64,000 bases of DNA, taken from positions 496,001 to 560,000 of the forward strand of contig NZ_BMNZ01000001.1 in the NCBI RefSeq assembly GCF_014646815.1. The letters run 5' to 3'. This document shows, piece by piece, positions 33,474 through 44,291 of this stretch (within the stretch, counting starts at the first letter, position 1; each line of letters begins with the position of its first letter). The position numbers and the translations under genes are program-made. Source of the DNA: Terrabacter tumescens (GTDB lineage: Bacteria > Actinomycetota > Actinomycetes > Actinomycetales > Dermatophilaceae). The notes beneath the pieces are model-generated. The model was not told the DNA's origin. It did no database searches and saw only the letters and a program-made list of their open reading frames with translations.

Positions 33474-34738
33474 GCGGGCGCCAGACCCGCGAGCGCGCCG
33501 CCGGTGGCGAGTCCCTCGTCGGCCGGGAGTGGACCGTCGAGGTCGGGCCGGTGGCGCACGGCGGTCACTGCGTGGCCCGCCACGAGGGCCAGGTGGTCTT
33601 CGTGCGCCACACGCTGCCCGGCGAGCGCGTCGTCGCCCGCGTGACCGAGGGCCGTGTGGGCGACAGCTTCGTGCGCGCCGACGCCGTCGAGGTGCTCGAG
33701 GCGGCTCCCGGTCGGGTCGCGGCACCGTGCCCGTATGCCGCCCCCGGCCTGTGTGGTGGGTGCGACTTCCAGCACGCGTCCCTGACGACGCAGCGCGAGC
33801 TCAAGGCGGCCGTCGTGCGCGAGCAGTTCGCGCGCGTCGCCGGCCTCGAGGTCGATGTCGACGTGCGGCCCGTGCCCGGTGACGAGGACGGCCTGCGCTG
33901 GCGCACCCGCGTCGAGTTCGCCGTCGACGGGTCCGGCCGGGCCGGCCTGCGGCGCCACCGGTCCCGCGACGTCGTGCGCGTCGACGACTGCCCCATCGCG
34001 ACCCAGGGCGTCATCGACTGCGGGGTGCTCGACACCGAGTGGCCCGACCTTGAGTCGGTCGACGTCGTCGACGCCGTTCACCCGGACGAGCCGGTGCTCG
34101 TGCCGCTGCCCGCACCCGAGGGGGCGGGCGACGGCGGGGTCGTCGGCGAGCTCGCGCGCGACGGCGTCTGGGAGGGCGAGTACGTCGTCGCGGCCCGTGG
34201 CTTCTGGCAGGTGCACCCCGGAGCGGCGTCGACCTTCCTGTCGCGCGTCGTCGCGCTGCTGGGCGCCGAGCCCGGCGACCGCGTCCTCGACCTGTATGCC
34301 GGGTCGGGGCTGTTCACGATGCGCCTCGGTGAGCTCGTGGCGCCGGACGGCTTCGTCCTCGGCGTCGAGGGTGACCGCGTCGCCGTCGAGAACGGCGCCG
34401 TCAACACCGAGCACCTCGACAACGTCGAGTGGCGCGCCAACCGCGTCGATCGCGAGCTGCGCTCGCTCGTCGGGCAGGGCGTCACCGCGGACCTCGCGGT
34501 GCTCGACCCGCCCCGCACCGGTGCCGGCAAGGACGTCATGGGGCTGCTCGCCCGGATGTCGCCACGCCGCGTCGTCTACGTCGCGTGCGACCCCTCGGCG
34601 CTCGCGCGCGATGTCAGGGCCGCCGCGACGCACGGCTACGGCCTCGCGTCCCTCGAGGCCTGGGACGCGTTCCCGATGACCCACCACGTCGAGTGCATCG
34701 CCGTGCTCGAGCCCCGGGACGCGACCGCCGCGTCCTGA
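33470..34738 (+). CDS. TRAM-domain class I RNA (uracil-5-)-methyltransferase
   Basis: A 422-residue enzyme of the TrmA/RlmC/RlmD family that methylates C5 of a uridine in RNA using SAM. An N-terminal TRAM domain (about 18-75) is followed by a cysteine set CPYAAPGLCGGCDFQHA that fits a 4Fe-4S cluster, then SAM motif VLDLYAGSGLFTMRLGE and the catalytic cysteine in VVYVACDPSALARD with DPPRTGAGK before it. rRNA is the likelier target but the site is unknown. The GTG start overlaps the permease stop (GTGA) and has GGAGGAG upstream. Mycobacterial Rv2689c is the positional counterpart. Confidence 0.9.
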   Translation: MSGRQTRERAAGGESLVGREWTVEVGPVAHGGHCVARHEGQVVFVRHTLPGERVVARVTEGRVGDSFVRADAVEVLEAAPGRVAAPCPYAAPGLCGGCDFQHASLTTQRELKAAVVREQFARVAGLEVDVDVRPVPGDEDGLRWRTRVEFAVDGSGRAGLRRHRSRDVVRVDDCPIATQGVIDCGVLDTEWPDLESVDVVDAVHPDEPVLVPLPAPEGAGDGGVVGELARDGVWEGEYVVAARGFWQVHPGAASTFLSRVVALLGAEPGDRVLDLYAGSGLFTMRLGELVAPDGFVLGVEGDRVAVENGAVNTEHLDNVEWRANRVDRELRSLVGQGVTADLAVLDPPRTGAGKDVMGLLARMSPRRVVYVACDPSALARDVRAAATHGYGLASLEAWDAFPMTHHVECIAVLEPRDATAAS

Positions 34739-34821
34739 TCGGTGTCCTCGGTCTCCCCGCTCCAGGAGGCGTCACCCGCCCCGATGCCGAGGGCGTGCAG
34801 CCGTCACGAGACGATGAGCGC

Positions 34822-35229
34822 ATGTCGTTCAGCTACCCCGTGGCCGTGAAGTTCTCCGAGATCGACCTGGCAGGGGTCGTGTTCAACTCGCACTACCTGA
34901 CGTGGTGCGAGGACGCGAAGATGGCCTTCCTCGACAGCGTCGGCTACGGGCCCTACCGCTTCGCCGACGAGCACCGGCTGGCCCTCGTGCGGCACGCCGA
35001 GATCGACTGGACCGCAAGCCTCAAACCCCTGGACCACGCCGACATCCGGGTGGTCGTGGAGCGCATCGGCACGTCGTCCTTCACGCTCCGCCACGAGATC
35101 TGGCGCCGGGGCGAGGCGTCGCTGCTCACGGCGACGTGCGTCATCACCTACGTCTGGTTCGACACCGAGGCCGGTGCCTCGGCGCCGCTCGACCCCCACT
35201 TCCGCGAGGCGCTCGAAGGAGCGGTGTAA
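34822..35229 (+). CDS. Acyl-CoA thioesterase (hotdog fold, 4HBT type)
   Basis: A 135-residue hotdog-fold protein. The active-site region FSEIDLAGVVFNSHYLTWCEDA has the Asp and the GVV-NSHY pattern of the YbgC/4-hydroxybenzoyl-CoA thioesterase family. It would hydrolyse an acyl-CoA; the chain is unknown. The ATG at 34822 has no clear ribosome site but lies 6 nt after GACGAT, close to the -10 pattern seen at leaderless genes here. Confidence 0.82.
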   Translation: MSFSYPVAVKFSEIDLAGVVFNSHYLTWCEDAKMAFLDSVGYGPYRFADEHRLALVRHAEIDWTASLKPLDHADIRVVVERIGTSSFTLRHEIWRRGEASLLTATCVITYVWFDTEAGASAPLDPHFREALEGAV

Positions 35230-35294
35230 GGCCCGCGGTCACCGGACCGTAGGAGCCCGCCCCCTCGAACCCGCTCGACGGCCGCCGCGCGGTG

Positions 35295-35300
35295 CTAGCG
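35295..35300 (+). promoter_or_regulatory. -10 box TAGCGT upstream of the hcp-like gene
   Basis: TAGCGT would start transcription near 35307, about 28 nt before the ATG, leaving room for the ribosome site GTGGAGGCG at 35322-35330. So the Hcp-like gene has its own promoter with a normal leader, unlike many neighbours. Confidence 0.45.
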
Positions 35301-35334
35301 TCGAACGGAGTGCTCGGCATCGGGTGGAGGCGAC

Positions 35335-35805
35335 ATGGATGCGTTCATGAAGTTCGACGGCATCGAGGGCGGCAGCCAGAGCAAGGACCACAAGGGCGCC
35401 GTCGACGTGCTCTCCTGGAACTGGGGCGTCACGGCGTCGGCACCGAACGCCGCCGGCGGCGGAGCCGGGGCGGGCCGGGCGCGCGCCCACGAGCTGCGCA
35501 TCGTGCACCACTACGACCTCGCCTCGCCGCAGCTGACCTCGTTCGCCACCACCGGCAAGCACCTCAAGGACGCCGTGCTCAACGTCGTGCGGCCGGGGGC
35601 CCGCAAGGACTCCCTCACCGTGACGATGAAGGACCTCGTCGTGACCGAGGTGCTCGTCTCAGGGGACGAGGAAGTCGTCGACGAGGAGGTGGCCCTCCAG
35701 CCGACCTGGATCCGCTTCGACTACGCCGAGCCCGGACCCGGTGGGGGAGCGACGGGCCGGACGTCCAGCGTCACGTGGGACATCCGATCGAACAAGATGG
35801 GCTGA
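35335..35805 (+). CDS. hcp: Hcp-like protein (type VI secretion tube family)
   Basis: A 156-residue protein of the Hcp family: MDAFMKFDGIEGGSQSKDHK at the start, VDVLSWNWGV near residue 25, ASPQLTSFATTGKHLKDAVL in the middle and the typical end VTWDIRSNKMG. In proteobacteria Hcp hexamers stack as the tube of the type VI secretion system. No sheath, VgrG, TssB/C or ATPase gene is in this window, and actinobacteria lack classical T6SS, so the role here is open: a relic, a part of another contractile device, or a small ring protein. GTGGAGG precedes the ATG. The next gene overlaps its end. Confidence 0.85.
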   Translation: MDAFMKFDGIEGGSQSKDHKGAVDVLSWNWGVTASAPNAAGGGAGAGRARAHELRIVHHYDLASPQLTSFATTGKHLKDAVLNVVRPGARKDSLTVTMKDLVVTEVLVSGDEEVVDEEVALQPTWIRFDYAEPGPGGGATGRTSSVTWDIRSNKMG

Positions 35806-37130
35806 CCCCGGTTTCGGGCGCACCGGCTCCTCCGCGCCGTCCCGGGTCCGTGGACGAGCGGCTCGAGCTCGCCCTCGCGCGGATCCGCGCCGGTGACGGA
35901 CCGGGGGCCGAGGCCGTCCTCGCCGACGTGGCCAGTGCTCCGACCGCACCGGACGACGTGCGTGTCGTGCACCTGCGCGCAGTCGCGGCCCACCTGCGCC
36001 GCGACGAGGAGGCCGCGGAACGGCTGATGGCATCGGCGCTCGCGGCCACGACCGACCCGACGCTGGTCGCGAGCCTGCACAACGACCTCGGCAACATGCG
36101 GCTCGAGGCCGGTCACCCGGGCGCCGCCGTCGCGTCCTATGAGGCGAGCCTCGCCGTGGAGCCCGAGGACGCACCGACGTGGGCCAACCTCGCCACGGCC
36201 CGCCGCCATGCAGGTGACCCCGTCGGTGCCGGCCGCGCCGGCCTGCACGTCCTGGAGCTCGAACCGGGTGCTGCGCTCGGTCGTGCGGCCGTTGGTGCCG
36301 CCCTGCTGCACCTGACTGGTCAAGGGCGGTCCGCCGAGGCCCTCGACCTGGTCCGTCGGTGGGCCGAGCTCGACCCGGCCCACCCGGGCGCCCGGCACCG
36401 CCTCGCCGCCCTCGGCGGACTGCCGGCTCCGGAGCGCGCCCCGGACGACTACGTCGAGACGCTCTTCGACGCGAGCGCCGAGGACTTCGACGACCACCTG
36501 GCCGGCCTCGGCTACCGGGCGCCCACCCTCGTGGCCGACCGCGTGGGCGCGCGGGTCGGTGAGGCCACCGGCGAGCTGGACGTGGCCGACCTCGGGTGCG
36601 GGACCGGCCTCGTCGGCGACCTCGTGCGACCGTGGGCCCGCAGCCTCGTCGGGTGCGACCTCTCGGTGGGCATGTTGCGACAGGCCCGGCTGCGCGGGTG
36701 CTACGACGCCCTGCACCGCGCGGAGCTGAGCGCGTTCCTGCGAGCCCGGCACGCGGCATACGACCTCGTCGTCTGTGCGGACACGCTGTGCTACCTCGGC
36801 GACCTCGAGGCGGTGACCCGGGCGGTGGCCGGCGCGCTGCGCCCGGGAGGGACCTTGGTGGCGACCGTCGAGCGTCTCGACGACCCGTCCCGACCGTGGC
36901 GGCTGACGCCGACGGGGCGCTACGCGCACGGCACCGAACACCTCCGGGCCGTCTCCGCCCTGGCCGGCCTGAGCGACGTCACCACGACACCGGTGCACCT
37001 GCGACTCGAGGCCGGCGAGCCGGTCGAGGGGCTGCTGTGGTCTGCGCGGCGACCGACCGCCGCTGCCCGGCCCCAGGGGGCAGACAGCCGTCCGAGCGAG
37101 GGCGAGGATGGGCGGGTAGGGAGGGACTGA
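35775..37130 (+). CDS. TPR-repeat protein fused to a class I SAM methyltransferase
   Basis: A protein of up to 451 residues. The first 200 residues are tetratricopeptide-like helices (NDLGNMRLEAGHPGAAVASY, WANLATARRHAGDPVGAG). The rest is a methyltransferase with the SAM loop DVADLGCGTGLVGDLV near residue 270 and AYDLVVCADTLCYLGDLEA after it. The family occurs widely in proteobacteria and looks like a protein methyltransferase; substrate unknown. GTG 35775 overlaps the Hcp-like gene by 31 bp; GTG 35850 is a good alternative. Neither has a clear ribosome site. The overlap suggests cotranscription with hcp. Confidence 0.75.
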   Translation: MGHPIEQDGLTPVSGAPAPPRRPGSVDERLELALARIRAGDGPGAEAVLADVASAPTAPDDVRVVHLRAVAAHLRRDEEAAERLMASALAATTDPTLVASLHNDLGNMRLEAGHPGAAVASYEASLAVEPEDAPTWANLATARRHAGDPVGAGRAGLHVLELEPGAALGRAAVGAALLHLTGQGRSAEALDLVRRWAELDPAHPGARHRLAALGGLPAPERAPDDYVETLFDASAEDFDDHLAGLGYRAPTLVADRVGARVGEATGELDVADLGCGTGLVGDLVRPWARSLVGCDLSVGMLRQARLRGCYDALHRAELSAFLRARHAAYDLVVCADTLCYLGDLEAVTRAVAGALRPGGTLVATVERLDDPSRPWRLTPTGRYAHGTEHLRAVSALAGLSDVTTTPVHLRLEAGEPVEGLLWSARRPTAAARPQGADSRPSEGEDGRVGRD

Positions 37131-37156
37131 CATCGACGAACCCGTGTGGTTAGGTA

Positions 37157-37174
37157 TATCTTGACGTCAAGATA
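37157..37174. promoter_or_regulatory. Perfect 18-bp palindrome in the aconitase promoter
   Basis: TATCTTGACGTCAAGATA is a perfect palindrome, 43 bp before the acnA GTG, in an AT-rich island of otherwise GC-rich DNA. It contains a TTGACG that could be a -35 element, and TAGGTATAT just upstream could be part of another promoter box. A dimeric repressor binding here would block acnA transcription. The regulator is not identifiable from this window; it does not look like the corynebacterial AcnR box as I recall it. Confidence 0.7.
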
Positions 37175-37216
37175 AATCGAGCACCGTGACATCAGAGTTG
37201 CTGGAAGGAGCCCGTC

Positions 37217-40009
<2,793 letters not shown>

Positions 40010-40020
40010 CCTGCACCGCC

Positions 40021-40065
40021 CGACGGGCCCCGTCCGCCGCTCCCAGCGGCACACGGGGCCCGTCG
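40021..40065 (+). terminator. Terminator after acnA
   Basis: A 13-bp perfect stem (CGACGGGCCCCGT / ACGGGGCCCGTCG) encloses a 19-nt loop that holds a second small stem (CCGCT/AGCGG). It starts 12 bp after the acnA stop and is followed by TCGTT. Confidence 0.85.
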
Positions 40066-40222
40066 TCGTTCCCGGCGTCCCGGCGTCCCGGCAGGACGTG
40101 CCGTAGCCCCTCGATGGCGTATGCCGTCCGTCACCGACGGGCGCGTCCCCGCCCTCCCCGGGCGGGCCGGTTCGGCCGGACCCGGCCGGGCGGCATACGC
40201 AGTCGGATGGCATGCTCGTCGC

Positions 40223-41374
40223 GTGACTGAGCGACACGCCCTCCTGACCGTGTGGGAGACCGGTTTCGACTGGTCGACCGCGCCCGACGCCGACCACGTG
40301 GACGTCCACGCCGACGATGCCGAGCCGGTCACCTACGCGGCACGCGTGTGGGAGTCACCCGTCGTCGAGTCGCCTTTCGCCGCAACCGAGCTCATCCCGT
40401 CGTGGAACGCCCGGACCCCGGCTGGCACCTGGCTGCTCATCGAGGGTCGGGTCGACGGACAGGACGGCTGGACGCCGTGGTTCACCTTCGCGCGGTGGGC
40501 CGAGGACGACCCGGCGGGGGAGTCGCCGATCACCCGCACCACGCTGCGGGACCAGCACTTCGCCACCGGCCGTGTCGAGACGGACACGTGGGTCGCGGTC
40601 CCCGGCCACGGCGTCGAGCGGTGGCAGCTGCGCGTGACCGCCCACGCCGTCGCTGCCGACGAGATCGCCTGGCCCACAGTCACGCTCGTCGCTGTCGTGG
40701 CCTCGCGCTTCGAGATCGCGGCCGACGAGCCGACGAGCCTGCCGGGGGTCGGCCGAGACCACGAGGTTGCGGTCCCGCCCCGCTCACAGCGCCTCCACAT
40801 CGACACCTTCCCCGAGTGGGACAACGGTGGGCAGTCGTGGTGCTCCCCGACGTCGACGACGATGCTGCTCGAGCACTGGGGCCGCGCTCCCGAGCGCGAC
40901 GAGGTGGCCTGGGTCGGGCACGAGGTCGACCCCGAGGTGGTCCACGGGGTGCGGCGCGTCTTCGACCGCTCCTACGGCGGCGCCGGCAACTGGGCCTTCA
41001 ACACCGCCTACGCCGGCACCCGCGGCCTGCGCGCCTACGTCACGCGGCTGCGCGACCTGACCGAGGCCGAGGCGTTCGTCGCCGCCGGTGTGCCGCTCGT
41101 GGTGTCGGTGACCTTCCGGGAGGACGAGCTCGACGGCGCCGGCTATGAGACGAACGGGCACCTGCTCACGATCGTCGGCTTCACGGCCGAGGGTGACGTC
41201 GTGTCGAACGACCCGAACTCGCACCGGGTCGCGAGCAACGACGAGGTGCGCACCGTCTACCGGCGCGACCAGTTCGAGCGGGTCTGGCTGGGCGACAACG
41301 GGGGTCTGGCCTACGTCATGCACCCGCGGAACGTCGCCCTTCCCGCGGCGCCCGCGGAGACCAACTGGGGGTGA
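40223..41374 (+). CDS. C39-like peptidase, cytoplasmic form (no signal peptide)
   Basis: A 383-residue protein. Residues about 1-185 form a beta-rich N-terminal module; about 190-375 are a papain-like C39 peptidase domain. Catalytic candidates are C207 in GGQSWCSPTSTTM, H313 in NGHLLTIVGF, and D or N in VSNDPNS. No signal peptide or membrane span is seen, unlike its neighbour at 41506, with which it shares domain order and long identical stretches. GTG 40223 is preferred (6 nt after CATGCT, before the conserved start); a longer frame upstream is Gly/Arg-rich and unlikely. Substrate unknown. Confidence 0.8.
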   Translation: MTERHALLTVWETGFDWSTAPDADHVDVHADDAEPVTYAARVWESPVVESPFAATELIPSWNARTPAGTWLLIEGRVDGQDGWTPWFTFARWAEDDPAGESPITRTTLRDQHFATGRVETDTWVAVPGHGVERWQLRVTAHAVAADEIAWPTVTLVAVVASRFEIAADEPTSLPGVGRDHEVAVPPRSQRLHIDTFPEWDNGGQSWCSPTSTTMLLEHWGRAPERDEVAWVGHEVDPEVVHGVRRVFDRSYGGAGNWAFNTAYAGTRGLRAYVTRLRDLTEAEAFVAAGVPLVVSVTFREDELDGAGYETNGHLLTIVGFTAEGDVVSNDPNSHRVASNDEVRTVYRRDQFERVWLGDNGGLAYVMHPRNVALPAAPAETNWG

Positions 41375-41391
41375 GGACGGTCAAGCGCGCG

Positions 41392-41397
41392 TAAATT
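41392..41397 (+). promoter_or_regulatory. Possible -10 box TAAATT upstream of the Tat-exported C39 gene
   Basis: TAAATT lies in a short AT-rich patch just after the first C39 gene and would give a leader of about 100 nt before the ATG at 41506. A weak assignment; the second C39 gene may also be read from the first gene's transcript. Confidence 0.25.
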
Positions 41398-41505
41398 TCC
41401 TGCGCATGCTGCTCACATCGCGAGAATCTTTCACGCGAAGGCCCTGCGGGGCGGTGGCTCGGGTGTTGACTGACCGCGCCCCAGCCCCCGCCCGGAAGGT
41501 GTGCC

Positions 41506-42861
41506 ATGACGCATCCCGCCACCCCTGTCGTCCCTGCCGTCCCCGCTGCCGCCGTCGCCTCGCCGAGCCGCCGCGTCCTGCTCGGCTCGGCCGCCGCTGT
41601 CGGCGTGGCCGGTGTCGCCGGTGTCGCCGGTGTCGCCGGTGCCGGGTCGGCCGCTGCCTCGTCCGTTGCCTCGTCGGTCGTCGCGTCCGACCCGGGCGAC
41701 CGGCACATCTCCTACCGCGAGTGGAGTGGCCGGCACCTCGGCCCAGTGCGCTTCACGGGGCAGCGCGACCACGTCGACCCCTTCGACACGACCGCGACCT
41801 CGCGGTCCTACGACGTCGCGACGTGGGTCTCGCCCGTGGTCCGGCCCGGCTTCGGCCTCACCGAGCTCGTGGCGTCGTGGAACGCCGACACCCCCGGCCG
41901 GTCCTGGGTCGAGGTGTCCGTGCGCGGACGCAGCGCCGGCGTCGCCACCAAGGAGTACGTCCTCGGCCGCTGGTGCCGCTACGACCCCGCCCAGGGCGGC
42001 GGCATCCACCGCACGTCGGTCAAGGGGCAGGGCGACACCGTGGCCACGGTCTACACCGACACCCTCGCGACGCGCACGGGCCATGTCCTCGACGAGTGGC
42101 AGCTCGTCGTGCGGCTGATGCGTCCCACCGGCACCCGGCAGACGCCGAGGCTGCGGTCGGTCGGGGCCATGGCCTCGGCCCTGCCGGACACCGAGCGCGT
42201 GCCGCGCAGCCCCAACGGCCGGGCCCGCGGCCGGGTGCTCGACGTCCCCACCTTCTCCCAGGAGACCCACATCGGTCACTTCCCCCAGTGGGACAACGGG
42301 GGAGAGGCCTGGTGCTCCCCGACCTCGACGTCGATGGTGCTCGCCTACTGGGGTGCGGGACCCCGTCGCGACGAGACGGCCTGGGTGACCGAGGCGATGC
42401 CCGACGAGGTCGACCCGCAGGTCGACTTCGCCGCGCGCAACGTCTACGACTACACCTACGACGGCGGCGGCAACTGGCCGTTCAACGCCGCCTACGCGGC
42501 ATCGCGCCCGCGGATGCGCGGCTTCGTGACCCGCCTGCGGTCGCTGACCGAGGCCGAGGAGTTCATCGCCGCTGGCATCCCGCTCGTCACGTCGGTCTCC
42601 TTCGAGAAGGACGAGCTCGACGGTGCCGGCTACGGCACCAACGGGCACCTCATGGTCGTCGTCGGCTTCACCCCCGATGGCGACGTCGTCTGCAACGACC
42701 CCGCCTCGCACCTCGTCCGAGACAACGCCCAGGTCCGCGTCGTCTACGACCGGGAGCAGTTCGAGAACGTCTGGGTGCCGCACAGCGGCGGCATCGTCTA
42801 CGTCATCCACCCCGAGCGGCACCGGCTGCCCCGGGCTCCGCGCCGCGAGCCCAACTGGTGA
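41506..42861 (+). CDS. C39-like peptidase with Tat signal peptide
   Basis: A 451-residue protein. The N-terminus has a twin-arginine signal (SRRVLLGS, arginines at 22-23) with a hydrophobic stretch made of tandem Gly-Val-Ala repeats and a likely cleavage region near residue 48. The mature part repeats the layout of the preceding gene: beta-rich module, then a C39 peptidase domain with C270 (GGEAWCSPTSTSM), H381 (NGHLMVVVGF) and CNDPAS. It would be exported folded. GGAAGG stands 7 nt before the ATG. Substrate unknown; action on cell-wall or secreted peptides is a guess. Confidence 0.85.
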   Translation: MTHPATPVVPAVPAAAVASPSRRVLLGSAAAVGVAGVAGVAGVAGAGSAAASSVASSVVASDPGDRHISYREWSGRHLGPVRFTGQRDHVDPFDTTATSRSYDVATWVSPVVRPGFGLTELVASWNADTPGRSWVEVSVRGRSAGVATKEYVLGRWCRYDPAQGGGIHRTSVKGQGDTVATVYTDTLATRTGHVLDEWQLVVRLMRPTGTRQTPRLRSVGAMASALPDTERVPRSPNGRARGRVLDVPTFSQETHIGHFPQWDNGGEAWCSPTSTSMVLAYWGAGPRRDETAWVTEAMPDEVDPQVDFAARNVYDYTYDGGGNWPFNAAYAASRPRMRGFVTRLRSLTEAEEFIAAGIPLVTSVSFEKDELDGAGYGTNGHLMVVVGFTPDGDVVCNDPASHLVRDNAQVRVVYDREQFENVWVPHSGGIVYVIHPERHRLPRAPRREPNW

Positions 42862-42884
42862 CCGCTCGCTTCGGGACGCTGTAG

Positions 42885-42928
42885 CGAAGTGCCCACTCGA
42901 CCTGTTCTGATGTCGAGTGGGCACTTCG
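42885..42928. terminator. Strong bidirectional terminator between C39 and VOC genes
   Basis: A perfect 17-bp stem (CGAAGTGCCCACTCGAC / GTCGAGTGGGCACTTCG) closes a 10-nt loop between convergent genes. It is the longest perfect hairpin I found in the window and would work on both strands. Confidence 0.88.
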
Positions 42929-42976
42929 TCACGCGCGGTCGGGTGTGTGGACGCTCTTCAGCGTGCGCACCGCTCG

Positions 42977-43744
42977 TCAACGGCCGAGGCCGGAGCGCGG
43001 GTCCCGGTCGGTGACGCAGTAGAGCGCGCCCGCCGGGTCGCGCAGCGTGGTCCAGCCGCCGCCGTGGTCGGCGACGACGGTCGCGCCGAGGGCCTCGTGG
43101 CGGGCCACCTCGGTCGGCCGGTCGTCGCAGGCCAGGTCGAGGTGGCCGGTGACCGGCCCACCCTCCGAGGCCTCGAGCCGCTGGAGCAGGAACCGGATCG
43201 GGATGCCGTCCGGTCGCACGAGGTGCCGGAACTCCGGTCGGCTCACCGACCCGCGCACCGGCCAGCCGGTCAGGGCGGACCAGAAGGCGCACTCCGTCTC
43301 GTAGTTGTCGGCCGGGATGTCGAGGCACACCTGGTCGACGACGCTCTCGTGCTCCTGCGGCCAGCGGGTCGGCCACGGGCGCTCCGAGAGCACCTCGTGG
43401 ACGAAGCAGAAGACGAACCCGCCGGGCGAGCGCAGCACGACGTAGCCGTGCTCGGACCGCTGCACGACCTCGGCTCCCAGCCCCTCGGCGCGTGCGGCGG
43501 AGTCCGCGGCCGAGGTCACGTGCAGGTCGAGGTGCAGTCCGGGGGTCGTCGACGAGCCACCGCTCGTGCGCTGGATCTTCAGGAACGGGTCGCCGACCGG
43601 CGGGACGAGCGTCGTGAACTCGGCGTGCTCCCCGCGAGGCGGCGACACGGCATACGCTGTCACCGCGGACCAGAAGCGGGTGCCCGCCTCGTGGGCGTCC
43701 GGCGGCAGGTCGAGGAAGGCCGTCACCCAGCTGACCGTCGTCAT
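42977..43744 (-). CDS. VOC (glyoxalase-fold) protein with two domains
   Basis: A 255-residue protein with two tandem vicinal-oxygen-chelate domains (about 1-115 and 130-250); each has the FW-ALTG type motif (FWSAVTAYAV and FWSALTGWPV) and ends with a typical LRSPGGFVFCFV or LRDPAGALYCVT strand. Members act on small molecules or confer resistance by binding; no substrate can be named. The ATG follows a TAGTCT box by 6 nt on its strand, so the mRNA is likely leaderless. It is divergent from the 43776 gene. Confidence 0.82.
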   Translation of the reverse strand: MTTVSWVTAFLDLPPDAHEAGTRFWSAVTAYAVSPPRGEHAEFTTLVPPVGDPFLKIQRTSGGSSTTPGLHLDLHVTSAADSAARAEGLGAEVVQRSEHGYVVLRSPGGFVFCFVHEVLSERPWPTRWPQEHESVVDQVCLDIPADNYETECAFWSALTGWPVRGSVSRPEFRHLVRPDGIPIRFLLQRLEASEGGPVTGHLDLACDDRPTEVARHEALGATVVADHGGGWTTLRDPAGALYCVTDRDPRSGLGR

Positions 43745-43750
43745 GGTCCG

Positions 43751-43769
43751 AGACTAGGCGAGGCAGACT
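43751..43769. promoter_or_regulatory. Back-to-back -10 boxes for two divergent leaderless genes
   Basis: The whole gap between the divergent start codons is 31 bp. The leftward VOC gene has TAGTCT (minus strand, 43751-43756) 6 nt before its ATG; the rightward gene has CAGACT (43764-43769) 6 nt before its ATG. RNA polymerase bound on one side would cover the other. Confidence 0.45.
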
Positions 43770-43775
43770 GGGGGC

Positions 43776-44168
43776 ATGCCGAGTCCGACACCGCCGGTCC
43801 AGCACGGGCACACCCCTCCCGGGTGGCCGCCGGGCGTCCCGCCGGCGCACACGCCGGGCTGGGAGGAGCGCGCCGTGCTGTGGCTGCTCGACCAGTGCCC
43901 GCCGGACTACCGGGCGTATGCCGGGTGGCGGCGTCACCCGATCGCGCTCGCGTGGCTCGCCGGCCGGCACCTCGACGGCCAGGTCGTCGCGATGCGCGAC
44001 GCGTGGCGGGAGGCCCGGGTCGCCATCGGCCCCCACGTCCCGGCCGAGGCGCTGACCGAGATCCTCGGCCAGATCGAGGCCGAGGGCATTCGGCTGCTCG
44101 CGGCGTCCCGCTCGGCACGGCTGCTCCACGAGGCGCTGCAGGGCAAGGTGTTCGCGCCGCGGCTGTGA
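43776..44168 (+). CDS. Conserved hypothetical protein
   Basis: A 130-residue soluble protein with a Pro/His-rich start (first 28 residues) and then a helical region: EERAVLWLLDQCPPDYRAY and HPIALAWLAGRHLDGQVVAMRDAW. I recognise it only as a type common in actinobacteria; no function is known. The ATG stands 6 nt after CAGACT and also after GGGGG, so both a leaderless and a ribosome-site start are possible. Confidence 0.65.
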   Translation: MPSPTPPVQHGHTPPGWPPGVPPAHTPGWEERAVLWLLDQCPPDYRAYAGWRRHPIALAWLAGRHLDGQVVAMRDAWREARVAIGPHVPAEALTEILGQIEAEGIRLLAASRSARLLHEALQGKVFAPRL

Positions 44169-44291
44169 GAGTCGTGTGACGAGGTCGACAGCGTCCGGTG
44201 CGCACCGTTGGGAGCCCCCGCGCGTTGACCCGTAGACTCGACCGACCCACCCGTGTGGGAACGGACCGACCCACCGAGAGGACGACGCAGC

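Noticed and set aside
31449-33725. A 758-residue minus-strand frame opposite the permease gene
   Set aside because: Antisense shadow; the plus-strand permease has strong family motifs and this frame has none.
35335-35805. A type VI secretion locus
   Set aside because: Only the Hcp-like gene is present; none of the other components is encoded in the window, so a system cannot be claimed.
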